This document shows, one piece after another, positions 45,567 to 56,698 of a stretch of 64,000 bases of DNA. Position 1 is the first letter of the stretch. Every line of letters starts with the position of its first letter. The translations under genes were made by a program, and so were the position numbers. Source of the DNA: an uncultured Pelagibacteraceae bacterium (lineage in GTDB: Bacteria > Pseudomonadota > Alphaproteobacteria > Pelagibacterales > Pelagibacteraceae); the NCBI GenBank assembly GCA_902580135.1, contig CACHJL010000001.1, positions 38,424-102,423 on the forward strand, given 5' to 3'. The notes beneath the pieces were generated by a model. It saw only the letters and a program-made list of their open reading frames with translations, did not search any database and was not told the DNA's origin.

Positions 45567-46567
45567 TTATAAGAAAGTAAATTCTTTAAAGATTGGAACT
45601 CTCCAATTTTAAAAATAATAGCATCTTCCCTTGTAAAACCAAATTTTTCTGCATTATCTTTAAATCTATTTCGCGGTTCCATAATGGGCTCTAATGATAA
45701 GACAAAAGTTCCCCAATGCATTCCAATTGCTTTTTTACTTTTTAAATCTTTTGCAATACTCAATGCTTCTTCTGGATTTGTATGATAAGAAGATTTATCT
45801 TTGTATGGCATCATTGGATAAAAATTATATGCACCAATATTAATTAAAGTTAAATCAATCGGCCCAAATTTATCCCCAAGTTCTTTATAAATATTTCCAA
45901 CTCCCGTATCACAAGCAAAAAGAATTTTTTTATCTTTATATTCAATTAAAAAATTTCCCCAAAGTGTTTTATTAGTATCTGTTAAACTTCTTTTTGACCA
46001 ATGAACTGCGGGCAAAAAAGTAACTTTTAATTCGTCATTAATTTTGATCTCATCATACCAATCCATTTCGCTAACATCACTATATCCATTACGAGTAAAA
46101 TATTTCCCAAGTTTTAAAGGCAATAAAACTTTGCTATCCTTAAATGGAAATTTTTTAATTGATCTCATATCTTGGTGATCATAGTGATTATGAGTTAATA
46201 AAAATAAATCTGTTTTTGGAATTTCATTAAGTTTTAAAGCTGGTTCAGTAAATCTTTTGGGTCCAAAAAATAACGGTCCAGCATTTTTTGAAAAAACAGG
46301 ATCTGTTATAATTGTTGTATTTCCTAATTTTAGTAAGAAAGTAGCATGACCAATCCATCCTATAAAATCATCATCTTTAAATCTTTCTAAATCTGATAAA
46401 ATTTTTTTTTTTTCGACAATATGATCTTTGGGAATATTCATATTGAGTTTTTTTTTTTCTTTATTAAAAATTTTAAAAGACCATTTGAAATTAGAATTAC
46501 GTTCAGGAGAACCTTCTGGGTTTCTAAATGTACCATCAGGTAAATGATGAAAAGGTTTTTTCTCCAT
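45563..46567 (-). CDS. MBL-fold metal-dependent hydrolase (UlaG / NAPE-PLD-like)
   Basis: IGHATFLLKLGNTTIITDPVF; LLTHNHYDHQD; FACDTGVGNIYKELG. Confidence 0.9.
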   Translation of the reverse strand: MEKKPFHHLPDGTFRNPEGSPERNSNFKWSFKIFNKEKKKLNMNIPKDHIVEKKKILSDLERFKDDDFIGWIGHATFLLKLGNTTIITDPVFSKNAGPLFFGPKRFTEPALKLNEIPKTDLFLLTHNHYDHQDMRSIKKFPFKDSKVLLPLKLGKYFTRNGYSDVSEMDWYDEIKINDELKVTFLPAVHWSKRSLTDTNKTLWGNFLIEYKDKKILFACDTGVGNIYKELGDKFGPIDLTLINIGAYNFYPMMPYKDKSSYHTNPEEALSIAKDLKSKKAIGMHWGTFVLSLEPIMEPRNRFKDNAEKFGFTREDAIIFKIGEFQSLKNLLSYN

Positions 46568-46597
46568 AGTAAAATTAAATAATTTTATATAAAAAAA

Positions 46598-47443
46598 TTA
46601 ATTTTGCGATCTTTTAAAGCAATCAATAGTATTTTTAAGCAAACACGCAATAGTCATAGGCCCAACTCCACCAGGAACAGGTGTTAACGCTTTTGCAACT
46701 TTTGATACTTCTTCAAATGCAACATCACCTACGATTCCTTTTTCTGTTTTATTTATTCCTACATCAATAACAATTGTGTCTTTTTTAACCCAATCACCTT
46801 TTACAAGTTCTGGAATTCCAACTGCTGCAACAATAATATCTGCTTCCAAGCATTCAGCTTTTAGATCTTTGGTTTTTGAATGGGTTATTGTTACTGTACA
46901 ATTTTCTTTCAAAAGAAGCTGTGTCATAGGTTTTCCATTTAAATTTGACCTTCCAACCACAACTGCTTTTTTTCCACTCAAGTTTGGTTCAATTTTTTTT
47001 ATTAATAAATAACATCCAAGAGGTGTACAAGGAACTGAGCTTTCATAGCCTGAAGAAAGATTTCCAACGTTCATTGGATGAAAACCATCAACATCTTTGC
47101 CTGGTGAAATTTTTTCGATAACTTTTTGTTTATCTATATGTTTTGGTAAAGGCAACTGCACTAGGATTCCTGAAACAGTATCATCTTTATTTAATTCATT
47201 TATTTTATCTAATACAATTTTTTCTTCTACTGAGTCTGGATATCGTATTACTTCTGATTTTAAGCCTACTTCATTTGCTGATTTTTCTTTATTACGAACA
47301 TATATTTGACTAGGAGTTAAGTCTCCAATCAAAATTACGGTTAGTCCTGGAACTTTATTATATTTTGATTTCAGTTCCGATACTTCTTGTTTAAGTTCTT
47401 CTCTAAGTTCTGCTGCTGCTTTCTTTCCGTCAATCAAGATCAT
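46598..47443 (-). CDS. folD: methylenetetrahydrofolate dehydrogenase/cyclohydrolase (start revised to MILIDGKKAAAEL)
   Basis: VSGILVQLPLPKHIDKQKVIEKISPGKDVDGFHPMNVG; VVGRSNLNGKPM; track ORF starts at 47485. Confidence 0.96.
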   Translation of the reverse strand: MILIDGKKAAAELREELKQEVSELKSKYNKVPGLTVILIGDLTPSQIYVRNKEKSANEVGLKSEVIRYPDSVEEKIVLDKINELNKDDTVSGILVQLPLPKHIDKQKVIEKISPGKDVDGFHPMNVGNLSSGYESSVPCTPLGCYLLIKKIEPNLSGKKAVVVGRSNLNGKPMTQLLLKENCTVTITHSKTKDLKAECLEADIIVAAVGIPELVKGDWVKKDTIVIDVGINKTEKGIVGDVAFEEVSKVAKALTPVPGGVGPMTIACLLKNTIDCFKRSQN

Positions 47444-47448
47444 GATAA

Positions 47449-47739
47449 TTAAAATATTAATGGTGCCACGTAAAGCTTCATACACATTTCTATAAACCAG
47501 ATCAACAAAAGAAGAATTATTGGAGATATGTCAAAAGCTCCTAAATTGGGCAAAAAACTTCTTATTCTATTATAAATGGGGTCTGTAAGCCTGTAAGTGA
47601 ATTCTAAAATTGAATAAACAAACCTATTAGAAGTATTCAAAATATTAAATGCAATTAGCCAACTTATTATCACATTTGCTATTACAACATATGAATATAA
47701 TTTTAGTAATTGAAGAACTAAGTAGAAAACTGCAATCAT
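47449..47739 (-). CDS. YggT family membrane protein
   Basis: YRLTDPIYNRIRSFLPNLGAFDISPIILLLLIWFI. Confidence 0.9.
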   Translation of the reverse strand: MIAVFYLVLQLLKLYSYVVIANVIISWLIAFNILNTSNRFVYSILEFTYRLTDPIYNRIRSFLPNLGAFDISPIILLLLIWFIEMCMKLYVAPLIF

Positions 47740-48821
47740 TTTTTTTCAACATAAATGGACTGACTAGGAAATGCAAATGATGCACCATTTTTTTCAACTA
47801 TTTGTTTTATTTCTAATGCTAACTTTTCTTTTACAGAAAGCCACTCTTCCCAATCATCAGTTTTACTAAAACATCTAACATACATGTCTATTGAACTATC
47901 AGAAAATTTATCAACTCTTACTGCAATTCCAATAGAAGTATCAAAATCCTCGTTATTAGTTATGTGTTCTTCAATTTGATTTCTAATTGTTTTTAGTTGA
48001 TCTACAGTGGTATCATATTGAAGAGTAATCATCCAACTGATTAACCAGTTTGTTGTTTGGCTAACATTAATTACGGCATTTTCAGCAAATTGAAAATTTG
48101 GAATTATTGCAAGCGATTTATCAAATTTTCTAATTACTGTTGATCTAAAACCAATTCTTTCAACTATACCTTCAATTATCCCTTCAACTAATATCCAATC
48201 TCCCATTTTAAATCTTTTTTCAACTAAAACTAAAATTCCAGAAATCAAATTTTTAAATAAATCTTGAGCACCTAGAGCAACTGCTACTCCAAATAACCCT
48301 AACCCAGCAATAATTGGACCTATTTTAATTCCCCACAATTCAAGAACTGCGGCGGCTCCTAAAATAAATATTAATATTTTTAATGACTTGATAATCCAAC
48401 CAATCAACTCTCTAGTCAGAATTTTATCTAAACCACTTAGAATGTATGAAACTGGTTCAATAATTTGATGGATTATCCAAAAAATTAATACTGTAATTAA
48501 TGTTCTATTTATATTGTCTATAAAAGATCTCATTTCATCAGAAAAAGACATGTAATAGCTTGCAAAAAATACTCCTAGAACAATTGGTAAAAATCTTGCA
48601 GGACCTTGCATTGCTTTGACAAAAGTATCGTCAAGTTTGTTTGTTGTTCTTTTAGAAATCAATTCTAGTTTTTTAATTATTAGTTTGCTGATTAGACCTC
48701 TAAAAACCAAAAAAATAAAAAATATTACTAGACCAATTATAATTTCTAGGAAATTAATCCCCATTATTCCTTTATCCCATACAGATAGAAATAAATTTTT
48801 AAAATTGTTTAAAACTTCCAT
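47736..48821 (-). CDS. MscS-family mechanosensitive channel
   Basis: GLGLFGVAVALGAQDLFKNLISGILVLVEKRFKMGDWI; VERIGFRSTVIRKFD. Confidence 0.95.
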   Translation of the reverse strand: MEVLNNFKNLFLSVWDKGIMGINFLEIIIGLVIFFIFLVFRGLISKLIIKKLELISKRTTNKLDDTFVKAMQGPARFLPIVLGVFFASYYMSFSDEMRSFIDNINRTLITVLIFWIIHQIIEPVSYILSGLDKILTRELIGWIIKSLKILIFILGAAAVLELWGIKIGPIIAGLGLFGVAVALGAQDLFKNLISGILVLVEKRFKMGDWILVEGIIEGIVERIGFRSTVIRKFDKSLAIIPNFQFAENAVINVSQTTNWLISWMITLQYDTTVDQLKTIRNQIEEHITNNEDFDTSIGIAVRVDKFSDSSIDMYVRCFSKTDDWEEWLSVKEKLALEIKQIVEKNGASFAFPSQSIYVEKK

Positions 48822-48823
48822 TT

Positions 48824-49522
48824 TTAAATTTTATATAGCAAAAACTCTTCTTCACCAGGGTTAAATAAAAAAATTTTTTTCCATTTAATCTCGTTTAATA
48901 CAGAAGATGCACTTTCACCAATACACATTAAGTTAGTTTCCATCCATTCATCTTGCAAATCATGCTTTTTCAAAATATTTAAAAAACTTCTTGCACTGTT
49001 TTCTGAATAAATAAAAACTATATCAGGAATTAATGATTTGAGATCTTTAATAAATTCCTCCCTTATATTTTGATTTGATTTAACTGTATAGTTAACTAAC
49101 CTTGATACTGAATATCCTTCAGAAATTAAATCTTTATCAAGATTATAAGAAACAATTTCACCACTAATATAAATAAGAGAACCATTTTTTTTATCGAAAT
49201 TTTGTATAATAATTTCTTTTAAATTATTTACATTGCCTTCTGCACAAAAAATATTTTGGAAACCATGTTTTTTAGCAATTTTTTCAGTTGAAGATCCAAC
49301 ACAAAAACATATGATATTTTTATTTATTTTTGAAGTATTCAAATTTTTTATGGCATTAGCACTTGTAAAAATAATTCCTTTAAACTCATTGTATTTTGGT
49401 TCACTATATTCAATTGCATCAACATTTATTACTGGAAGATGAGAAACTTTATGACCCAAAAATTTAAATCTTAAAATTAATTCTTTGCAATCATCAAGTG
49501 GTCTAGTTAATAATATGTGCAT
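48824..49522 (-). CDS. hemD: uroporphyrinogen-III synthase
   Basis: ILLTRPLDDCKELILRFKFLGHKVSHLPVI; GIIFTSANAI; next to hemC. Confidence 0.9.
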   Translation of the reverse strand: MHILLTRPLDDCKELILRFKFLGHKVSHLPVINVDAIEYSEPKYNEFKGIIFTSANAIKNLNTSKINKNIICFCVGSSTEKIAKKHGFQNIFCAEGNVNNLKEIIIQNFDKKNGSLIYISGEIVSYNLDKDLISEGYSVSRLVNYTVKSNQNIREEFIKDLKSLIPDIVFIYSENSARSFLNILKKHDLQDEWMETNLMCIGESASSVLNEIKWKKIFLFNPGEEEFLLYKI

Positions 49523-50433
49523 TATTTTTTATAAGATCCTTTCGATTGTGATTTTAATCGTTCACCTATATTTTTACTTAAATTTAAAAATGATTTTTTT
49601 TCATCACTTTCAGTTATAAAATATCTTTCATTTCCATCCACTGAAAAAAGTTCGGTTTTTAGATTTATTTTTTCATTTTTAATTTTAGCATAAACTCCAA
49701 TAGCGGTATCACAATCACCTTCTAAAATTTTTAAAACTTCTCTTTCAGTATTAGCTAAAATTCTGGAATCTTCATTATTAATTTTTTCTAATATATTTTT
49801 CATCTCATTATCATTGTCTCGACATTGTATAGCTATAATTCCTTGCCCTGCACAAGGTATTAACTCGTCTACATTAAACTCTTGTGTTATTTTTTCATTA
49901 AAACCTAATGCATCTATTCCAGCTTTTGACAAAAGAATTGCATCATATTCACCACTTTCTAATTTTTTAATTCTTGTGTCCACATTCCCTCTTATTAACT
50001 TATAGTTTAAGTCAGTTCTTTTCTGTTTAAGTTGAAATTCTCTTCTGTAAGAAGATGTTCCGATAATTGAATTAGGTTTTAAATCTTCAAATTTAATATT
50101 ACTTTTGCTTATCAAAATTTCATTTGGTGAATTTCTTTTTAAGAAAAAATTTGTTATTAGCCCTTCAGTTTCTATTGAGGGCATATCTTTTAAAGCATGG
50201 ACTGCAATATCTATATGATTGTTAATTAATTCATTCTCAATTTTTTTTGAGAATAATCCTTTGCCACCTAAATTTGATAATCTATCTTTTTGATTTTCAT
50301 CTCCTGAAGTCAAAATTTTTTTGATTTCAATCTTTTTCAAAAATTCTTTTCCAAGCTCTTTTTTCACTTTCTCCGCATAAATCAAAGCTAACTTGCTGCC
50401 TCTAGAACCAATAATGATTTTATCTTTTTTCAT
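49522..50433 (-). CDS. hemC: porphobilinogen deaminase
   Basis: IIGSRGSKLALIYAEKV; HALKDMPSIETEGL; GTSSYRREFQL; LEGDCDTAIGVYA. Confidence 0.97.
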   Translation of the reverse strand: MKKDKIIIGSRGSKLALIYAEKVKKELGKEFLKKIEIKKILTSGDENQKDRLSNLGGKGLFSKKIENELINNHIDIAVHALKDMPSIETEGLITNFFLKRNSPNEILISKSNIKFEDLKPNSIIGTSSYRREFQLKQKRTDLNYKLIRGNVDTRIKKLESGEYDAILLSKAGIDALGFNEKITQEFNVDELIPCAGQGIIAIQCRDNDNEMKNILEKINNEDSRILANTEREVLKILEGDCDTAIGVYAKIKNEKINLKTELFSVDGNERYFITESDEKKSFLNLSKNIGERLKSQSKGSYKK

Positions 50434-50491
50434 AAATCTTATTTTTATTTCATTCTTATAGTTTAATTATATTAATAAGAAAAAATTATTT

Positions 50492-51565
50492 ATGGCTGAA
50501 AAACCAATAATATTAGGCATAGAAACAAGTTGTGATGAAACTGCAGTGTCACTGATACAGGATGATGAAAGTAATTTACCAAAAATTTTATCGAATGTTA
50601 TTTCAAGTCAATTTAACATTCATAAAGAATACGGTGGTGTAGTTCCTGATTTAGCTGCTCGATCTCACGTAGAAAAAATTGATATAATCACAAAAAAAGC
50701 AATAAAAGAAAGTGGTGTTGGCTTAGACAAAGTTTCTGCAATTGCCGTAACTGCAGGACCTGGATTAATAGTTTGCTTAACAGTTGGTTTAAATTTTGGA
50801 AAAGCAATGGCGATGTCTCTCGATATTCCTTTCATTGGTGTGAATCATTTAGAAGGACATGCTTTAAGTCCAAAATTACACTCTAAAATCGAGTATCCCT
50901 ATTTACTCCTTTTAATTTCTGGTGGTCATAGCCAATACTTAAGTGTTAACAATCTAGGTAATTATAAAAGACTTGGCACTACAATTGATGATGCTCTAGG
51001 AGAAGCGTTTGATAAAACTGCTAAACTTTTAGGTATTGAGTTTCCAGGTGGTCCAAAATTAGAAAAATTTTCAAAAAAGGGCGACCCAAATAAATACAAT
51101 CTTCCTAAGCCAATTATAAATAAAGGTGGGTGTAATTTATCATTTGCTGGATTGAAAACTGCAATTTTAAGAATAACAAAGAAAATTAAAACCGACCAAG
51201 AAAAATTTGATCTTGCAGCTTCATTTCAAAAAACAATTGAAGAAATATTATATATAAAAACAAAAAAAGCTTTTCAAGAATTTCAAGAAATACATTCTAT
51301 AGAAAATAATAATTTTATAGTTGCTGGAGGTGTTGCCGCTAATGAAGGAATAAGAAATAAGCTTATTAAAGTAAGTAATGAAAATAATTTTAAATGTATA
51401 TTTCCAGATCTTAGGTTGTGCGGTGATAATGCCGCCATGATAGCAATGGTCGGTTTAGAAAAATATAAAATTAAGCAGTTTGATAGTTTAGATTTACCTG
51501 CAAGTCCTAGATTACCATTAGATGAAAATGCAAAATTTTTGAAGGGAGCAGGGATTAAATTATAA
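50492..51565 (+). CDS. tsaD: tRNA N6-adenosine threonylcarbamoyltransferase TsaD
   Basis: ILGIETSCDETAVSLI; GVNHLEGHALSPKL; LISGGHSQYLSV; VAGGVAANEGIR. Confidence 0.97.
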   Translation: MAEKPIILGIETSCDETAVSLIQDDESNLPKILSNVISSQFNIHKEYGGVVPDLAARSHVEKIDIITKKAIKESGVGLDKVSAIAVTAGPGLIVCLTVGLNFGKAMAMSLDIPFIGVNHLEGHALSPKLHSKIEYPYLLLLISGGHSQYLSVNNLGNYKRLGTTIDDALGEAFDKTAKLLGIEFPGGPKLEKFSKKGDPNKYNLPKPIINKGGCNLSFAGLKTAILRITKKIKTDQEKFDLAASFQKTIEEILYIKTKKAFQEFQEIHSIENNNFIVAGGVAANEGIRNKLIKVSNENNFKCIFPDLRLCGDNAAMIAMVGLEKYKIKQFDSLDLPASPRLPLDENAKFLKGAGIKL

Positions 51566-52429
51566 ATGAATTATTCAAATAAATTTGAAAGTATACTAAA
51601 TTTAATCAAAAGTTTTGATAAATCATTAAAATTTGAAATAATTGAAATTGGTGCTCATCCTTACGATGCAAAAGAAGAACCATTTTATAAACTATTGGAA
51701 TTTTTTCCAGAATCAAAAATAAATGCTTTTGATATCGATAAAAATGAATGTGAAAAATTAAATGCAGTATCAAAAAAAGGAGTTAAATATTTTCCATTTG
51801 CATTAGGGAAAAAAAAAGAAAAAAGAAAATTTTACGAGGCTAATCACCCTATGTGCAGCTCTCTTTATGAGCCTGATGAGAAATTACTTAAATTATACAA
51901 CAATTTTAAAGTGGCATATTTGAAAAATATTACTGAAATTGAAACAATTAGTTTAGATCAATTTCTCGAAGATCAAAAAATAAGCTCTATAGATTTTATA
52001 AAAATTGATATTCAAGGTGCAGAATTAGATGTATTTGAGGGAGCCAGAAAATCTTTAGAAAATGTTTTGACTATAGTATCTGAAGTTGAATTTATGCAAA
52101 TTTATAAAAATCAACCACTTTTTGGTGATGTTTGTTCTTTTTTAAATAAAAAAGATATTATGTTCCATAAATTCTTAGGTTTATCAGGCAGAACTTTAAT
52201 TCCTGTTACTGTAAAGAACGATATAAATTTTGCTACACAGCATATTTGGTCTGATGCTGTATTTATAAAAAATATTTTAAAAATTCCCAGTCTTGATAAT
52301 TCTAAACTACTTAAACTAGCTATATTTTCTTACATGTATGGAAGTCCAGACTTAACGGTTTTTTGTTTATTAAATTATGACAAAAATAATAAAACAAATT
52401 TAACAGAATCTTTTAAAAAAATAAGTTAA
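51566..52429 (+). CDS. FkbM-family methyltransferase
   Basis: FEIIEIGAHPYDAKEEPFYKLLEFFPESKINAFDIDKNEC; SIDFIKIDIQGAELDVFEGA. Confidence 0.88.
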   Translation: MNYSNKFESILNLIKSFDKSLKFEIIEIGAHPYDAKEEPFYKLLEFFPESKINAFDIDKNECEKLNAVSKKGVKYFPFALGKKKEKRKFYEANHPMCSSLYEPDEKLLKLYNNFKVAYLKNITEIETISLDQFLEDQKISSIDFIKIDIQGAELDVFEGARKSLENVLTIVSEVEFMQIYKNQPLFGDVCSFLNKKDIMFHKFLGLSGRTLIPVTVKNDINFATQHIWSDAVFIKNILKIPSLDNSKLLKLAIFSYMYGSPDLTVFCLLNYDKNNKTNLTESFKKIS

Positions 52430-53275
52430 ATGCATAAAAAAATTACTCCAAAAATAAACTTTAATGGGAAAAAAACAAACTTTTTCGCAATAGCTACTTT
52501 AGTAAAACAGAATAATTTAGATCATGCAAATGTCATGGAGCAAGCATTTCAGCAAAATGTATTTATTGATGAAAATAAAAATTTACTTGAAAATTTTATT
52601 AACTCCATAAAATATAACAAAATTATAAAATCTCAATTATATCAGGATGTATTTGCATCTTTTATAGTAGGAGAAAAATTTGAAAAATCTTTTTTTGAAT
52701 TCGGAGCAACCGATGGAATTGATTTATCAAATACATATATTCTTGAAACATATTTAAATTGGACAGGAGCGCTATCAGAACCAAGTCCTCAATGGCATAA
52801 AGAACTGAGAATCAATCGACCTGATGCTAATATTATTACAGAATGCGTCTGGTCTGAGAGTAATAAAAATTTAGATTTTTTTGTTTCTGATGTTGGTGTT
52901 CTATCATCTCTATTTGATTTCAAGGAAAGTGACAAAAATTCTATGCCAGGAAATACACAAGCAAGAATAAAAAGTGGAAAGGTTATATCGGTAAAAACTA
53001 TATCTCTAAATGATGTTATTGAAAAAAAATTTGGATCAAAAACACCTTCTTATATATCTATAGATACCGAAGGATCTGAATATGAAATTTTAAAAGCTTT
53101 TGATTTTAAAAAATTTAGACCCATCATTTTTACTGTAGAACACAATTATACTGAGCTTCAGTCAAAAATTGATAAGATTATGAATTCAAATGATTATATT
53201 AGAGTGTTTAAATCTAATAGTGCTTTTGACGCATGGTATATTTCAAAAGAAATTTTTGATAAAATAAATAATTAA
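52430..53275 (+). CDS. FkbM-like methyltransferase domain protein
   Basis: FFEFGATDGIDLSNTYILE; TPSYISIDTEGSEYEILKAFDF. Confidence 0.85.
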   Translation: MHKKITPKINFNGKKTNFFAIATLVKQNNLDHANVMEQAFQQNVFIDENKNLLENFINSIKYNKIIKSQLYQDVFASFIVGEKFEKSFFEFGATDGIDLSNTYILETYLNWTGALSEPSPQWHKELRINRPDANIITECVWSESNKNLDFFVSDVGVLSSLFDFKESDKNSMPGNTQARIKSGKVISVKTISLNDVIEKKFGSKTPSYISIDTEGSEYEILKAFDFKKFRPIIFTVEHNYTELQSKIDKIMNSNDYIRVFKSNSAFDAWYISKEIFDKINN

Positions 53276-53276
53276 G

Positions 53277-53690
53277 ATGAACTATTGGTTATTAAAATCA
53301 GAACCGGATGTATGGTCAATAGATCAACAAATTAAGGCAGGAAAAAAAGGTGCTGATTGGGATGGCGTAAGAAATTATCAAGCAGCAAAAAATTTAAGAA
53401 ACATAGAAATGGGTGATTTATGTTTTTTTTATCATTCAAACATTGGAAAAGAAATTGTGGGAGTTGTTGAAGTAATAAAAACTGCTTTTACAGATCCTAC
53501 AGATAAAAAAAAAAAATTTGTAGCTGTTAAAGTAAAGTTTAAAAATAAACTAAAAAACCCGGTTTCCCTTGAAAAAATTAAAAAAAATAAGGATCTAAAA
53601 GACCTTCCTTTGATCAGACAAAGTAGACTATCCGTAATGCCGATAGATACTAAAAGCTGGAAAATTATTTTGAAGATGGGTAGTATCTAG
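53277..53690 (+). CDS. EVE domain-containing protein
   Basis: [66 protein letters not shown]. Confidence 0.95.
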   Translation: MNYWLLKSEPDVWSIDQQIKAGKKGADWDGVRNYQAAKNLRNIEMGDLCFFYHSNIGKEIVGVVEVIKTAFTDPTDKKKKFVAVKVKFKNKLKNPVSLEKIKKNKDLKDLPLIRQSRLSVMPIDTKSWKIILKMGSI

Positions 53691-53703
53691 TAAAAAAAAA
53701 TTC

Positions 53704-55692
53704 ATGCCAAAAAAAAAATCAATTAAAAAACGAAAAAAAGCTGAAAAAAAAATAGAAAAAGAATTAATTTATAAAACTAAGAAAGATTGGATTAGTAAAG
53801 CAACGGTAAACAAATCCCAGTACGAAAAAAAATATAAAACATCGATTTCAGATAACGATAGTTTTTGGAAAAAAGAAGGAAAGAGAATTAATTGGATTAA
53901 ACCTTATTCAAAAATTAAAGATGTCAAATTTAGCAAAACAGATGTAAGAATAAAATGGTTTTATGATGGTAGTTTAAATGCTTCTGCTAATTGTATTGAT
54001 AGACATTTAAAAAAAAATAAAGACAAAACAGCAATCATTTGGGTTGGTGATGATCCAAAAGTTCAAAAAAAAATATCTTATAAAGAGCTTCACAAAGAAG
54101 TTTCAAAAGCAGCAAATGGATTAAAAGAAATTGGAGTTAAAAAAGGTGATAGAGTTACTATTTACTTAACAATGATACCCGAACTAGCATACACAATGCT
54201 TGCTTGTGCTAGAATTGGAGCAGTTCATTCAATTATATTTGGAGGATTTTCACCAGATAGTATTTCTGGCAGAATCAATGATTGTAAATCTGATTATGTA
54301 ATTACTGCAGATGAAGGTGTAAGAGGAGGAAAAACAATTCATCTTAAATCAATTATGGACGAGGCTTTAGTAGATAGTCCAAAAGTAAAAAAATGTGTGG
54401 TAATAAAAAGAACAGGAAACAGGATCAATTGGGATCCTAGTAGAGATGTTTGGTATCATGAAATTATTAAAAATGTTTCTAACAAATGTGAACCTGAAGA
54501 AATGAATGCAGAAGATCCATTATTTATATTATATACATCTGGATCGACAGGAAAACCAAAGGGAGTTTTACATACAACTGGTGGTTATATGGTTTATGCT
54601 TCAATGACTCATCAGTATATATTTAATTACAAACCTAAAGACATTTATTGGTGTACAGCTGACATAGGTTGGGTGACAGGTCATAGTTATATAATTTATG
54701 GTCCATTATCTAATGGAGCAACTACTATAATGTTTGAAGGAATTCCAACTTATCCTGACAATTCTAGGTGGTGGCAAATTGTTGATAAATATAAGGTAAA
54801 TATATTTTATACAGCTCCAACTGCAATACGCGCTTTAATGAGAGAAGGTGATAAACCAGTAAAAAAAACATCAAGAAAAACTTTAAAATTATTAGGAACT
54901 GTAGGCGAACCTATAAATCCAGAAGCTTGGCAGTGGTATTATAAAGTTGTTGGAGATTCAAGATGCCCAATTGTTGATACTTGGTGGCAAACAGAAACTG
55001 GTGGAATTTTAATTAGCCCTCAAACAGGAGCTATTAATTTAAAACCTGGTTCAGCGACAAAACCTTTTTATGGAATTAAACCACTAATAGTTGATAAGAC
55101 AGGTAAAGTTTTAAAAGGTGAAGCACAAGGTAGACTGTGCATAGCTCAGTCATGGCCAGGACAAATGAGGACTGTTTATGGAGATCATAAAAGATTTATA
55201 GATACTTATTTTTCTCAATTTGATGGAAAATATTTTACAGGAGATGGTTGTCGTAGAGATAAGGATGGATATTACTGGATAACAGGAAGAGTTGATGATG
55301 TAATTATTGTTTCAGGACATAACTTAGGAACAGCTGAAATTGAAAGTGCATTTGTAGCTCACCCTAAAGTTGCTGAAGCAGCAGTGGTTGGATACCCACA
55401 TGACATAAAAGGAAATGGGTTATACTGTTATGTAACATTAAATGTTGGAGAAGTACACTCCTTGGATTTAGAAAGAGAATTAAAACTTTGGGTAAGAAAA
55501 CAAATTGGAGCTATTGCAACTCCTGACTTAATTCAATTTTCTCCTGGTCTTCCAAAAACAAGATCAGGAAAAATAATGAGAAGAATTTTAAGAAAAATTG
55601 CTGCTAATGAGCATGATCAGTTAGGAGATACTACTACATTAGCAGATCCAAGTGTTGTAAAAAGCTTAGTTGAAAATAGGAAAAATATTTAA
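53704..55692 (+). CDS. acsA: acetyl-CoA synthetase
   Basis: [99 protein letters not shown]. Confidence 0.98.
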   Translation: MPKKKSIKKRKKAEKKIEKELIYKTKKDWISKATVNKSQYEKKYKTSISDNDSFWKKEGKRINWIKPYSKIKDVKFSKTDVRIKWFYDGSLNASANCIDRHLKKNKDKTAIIWVGDDPKVQKKISYKELHKEVSKAANGLKEIGVKKGDRVTIYLTMIPELAYTMLACARIGAVHSIIFGGFSPDSISGRINDCKSDYVITADEGVRGGKTIHLKSIMDEALVDSPKVKKCVVIKRTGNRINWDPSRDVWYHEIIKNVSNKCEPEEMNAEDPLFILYTSGSTGKPKGVLHTTGGYMVYASMTHQYIFNYKPKDIYWCTADIGWVTGHSYIIYGPLSNGATTIMFEGIPTYPDNSRWWQIVDKYKVNIFYTAPTAIRALMREGDKPVKKTSRKTLKLLGTVGEPINPEAWQWYYKVVGDSRCPIVDTWWQTETGGILISPQTGAINLKPGSATKPFYGIKPLIVDKTGKVLKGEAQGRLCIAQSWPGQMRTVYGDHKRFIDTYFSQFDGKYFTGDGCRRDKDGYYWITGRVDDVIIVSGHNLGTAEIESAFVAHPKVAEAAVVGYPHDIKGNGLYCYVTLNVGEVHSLDLERELKLWVRKQIGAIATPDLIQFSPGLPKTRSGKIMRRILRKIAANEHDQLGDTTTLADPSVVKSLVENRKNI

Positions 55693-56315
55693 ATATCAAT
55701 TAATTTTATAAATTCCTTTTCAATATTTTCCCATTTTAAAATCATAGAATTTAAAACAATTTTTCTATCTAAAGTTTTTAATTCTTTTGCAACTGGTGCC
55801 CACTCATATAATGCTAAAGCACTTTCATTGAATGGCCATGACTTATAATAATTTTTCCATTCTATTTTTTGCAATCTTTTATTGAAAATTTCTTTTCCAT
55901 TTTTAATTATATCTTCGGGCATTTTATTTTTTAATTCTTCATTTAAGATTTTTTCGTAAATTCTTTTTGCATGGTCCATTTCTTGAAAATTATAAAAAAC
56001 GTTTAGATAAGAAAGTGTATAAAAAGTTAAGTCTTGTAATGCTATTGTATAAATATTCCATTTGGCTTTATTAATTGACGTTAGGAATATTTCATCATCA
56101 AAATGTAAAACATATTTAGTTCCCATTCTTGTTTTTAAATAACTATATAAGGTAACTTGAGATACCCAGGCTGACTTTTGCTGAATGAAACTCTCTAGAT
56201 CGTCAATATTTTTAATTTTTTTCTTAGGAATAAAAGCTTTGAATAAAGAAAAAAGATAAAGCCTAAAATCTTCAAGTTTGATATCTTTTAGGTTAAATCT
56301 ATATTTTAGGGCCAT
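55689..56315 (-). CDS. conserved hypothetical protein
   Basis: Intact 208-aa ORF lacking a confident family assignment. Confidence 0.75.
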   Translation of the reverse strand: MALKYRFNLKDIKLEDFRLYLFSLFKAFIPKKKIKNIDDLESFIQQKSAWVSQVTLYSYLKTRMGTKYVLHFDDEIFLTSINKAKWNIYTIALQDLTFYTLSYLNVFYNFQEMDHAKRIYEKILNEELKNKMPEDIIKNGKEIFNKRLQKIEWKNYYKSWPFNESALALYEWAPVAKELKTLDRKIVLNSMILKWENIEKEFIKLIDI

Positions 56316-56434
56316 TTATCTACTATTAGTTGTTATATATTACAAAAAGACTTTTAATTGGAGCATTTTTTAGGGTTTCAATCTATCACATTTTGAGTAT
56401 GTTAATTTTTTTTAACCTATAGGGAGTATAAAAA

Positions 56435-56698
56435 ATGTCAAAACAAGCTCAACACTGGGAAAAAACCAGAGGTTTGCTATTTGTTACTTTAGCGATCTGG
56501 TTCGTATTCTCAATTGGCATCTTTTTCTTCGGCGCCGAAATGAATGAATCTAACTTTAAACCTTTTGGTTATCCATTAACATACTGGTTTACTTGTCAAG
56601 GATCTCTTGGAATCTTCGTAATTTTAATTTTCTGGTTTGCAAACAGACAAGAAAAAATTGATGAAGAGTTCGGCTTTACTGAAAAGGAGGATGACTAA
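56435..56698 (+). CDS. DUF4212 small subunit of sodium/solute symporter
   Basis: WEKTRGLLFVTLAIWFVFSIGIFFFG...FPLTYWF-like segment (GYPLTYWFTCQGSLGIFVILIFWFANRQ) before an SSS gene. Confidence 0.93.
   Translation: MSKQAQHWEKTRGLLFVTLAIWFVFSIGIFFFGAEMNESNFKPFGYPLTYWFTCQGSLGIFVILIFWFANRQEKIDEEFGFTEKEDD

Noticed and set aside
47444-47485. Extended FolD start (MYEALRGTINILIIM)
   Set aside because: Overlaps the end of the YggT gene; FolD homologs begin near MILIDGKKAAAEL
53510-53520. Long poly-A runs as possible programmed frameshift sites
   Set aside because: Frames are intact across the runs and such homopolymers are common in this composition
56395-56434. Hairpin GTTAATTTTTTTTAAC upstream of the DUF4212 gene
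   Set aside because: Only a 5-bp AT stem, expected by chance
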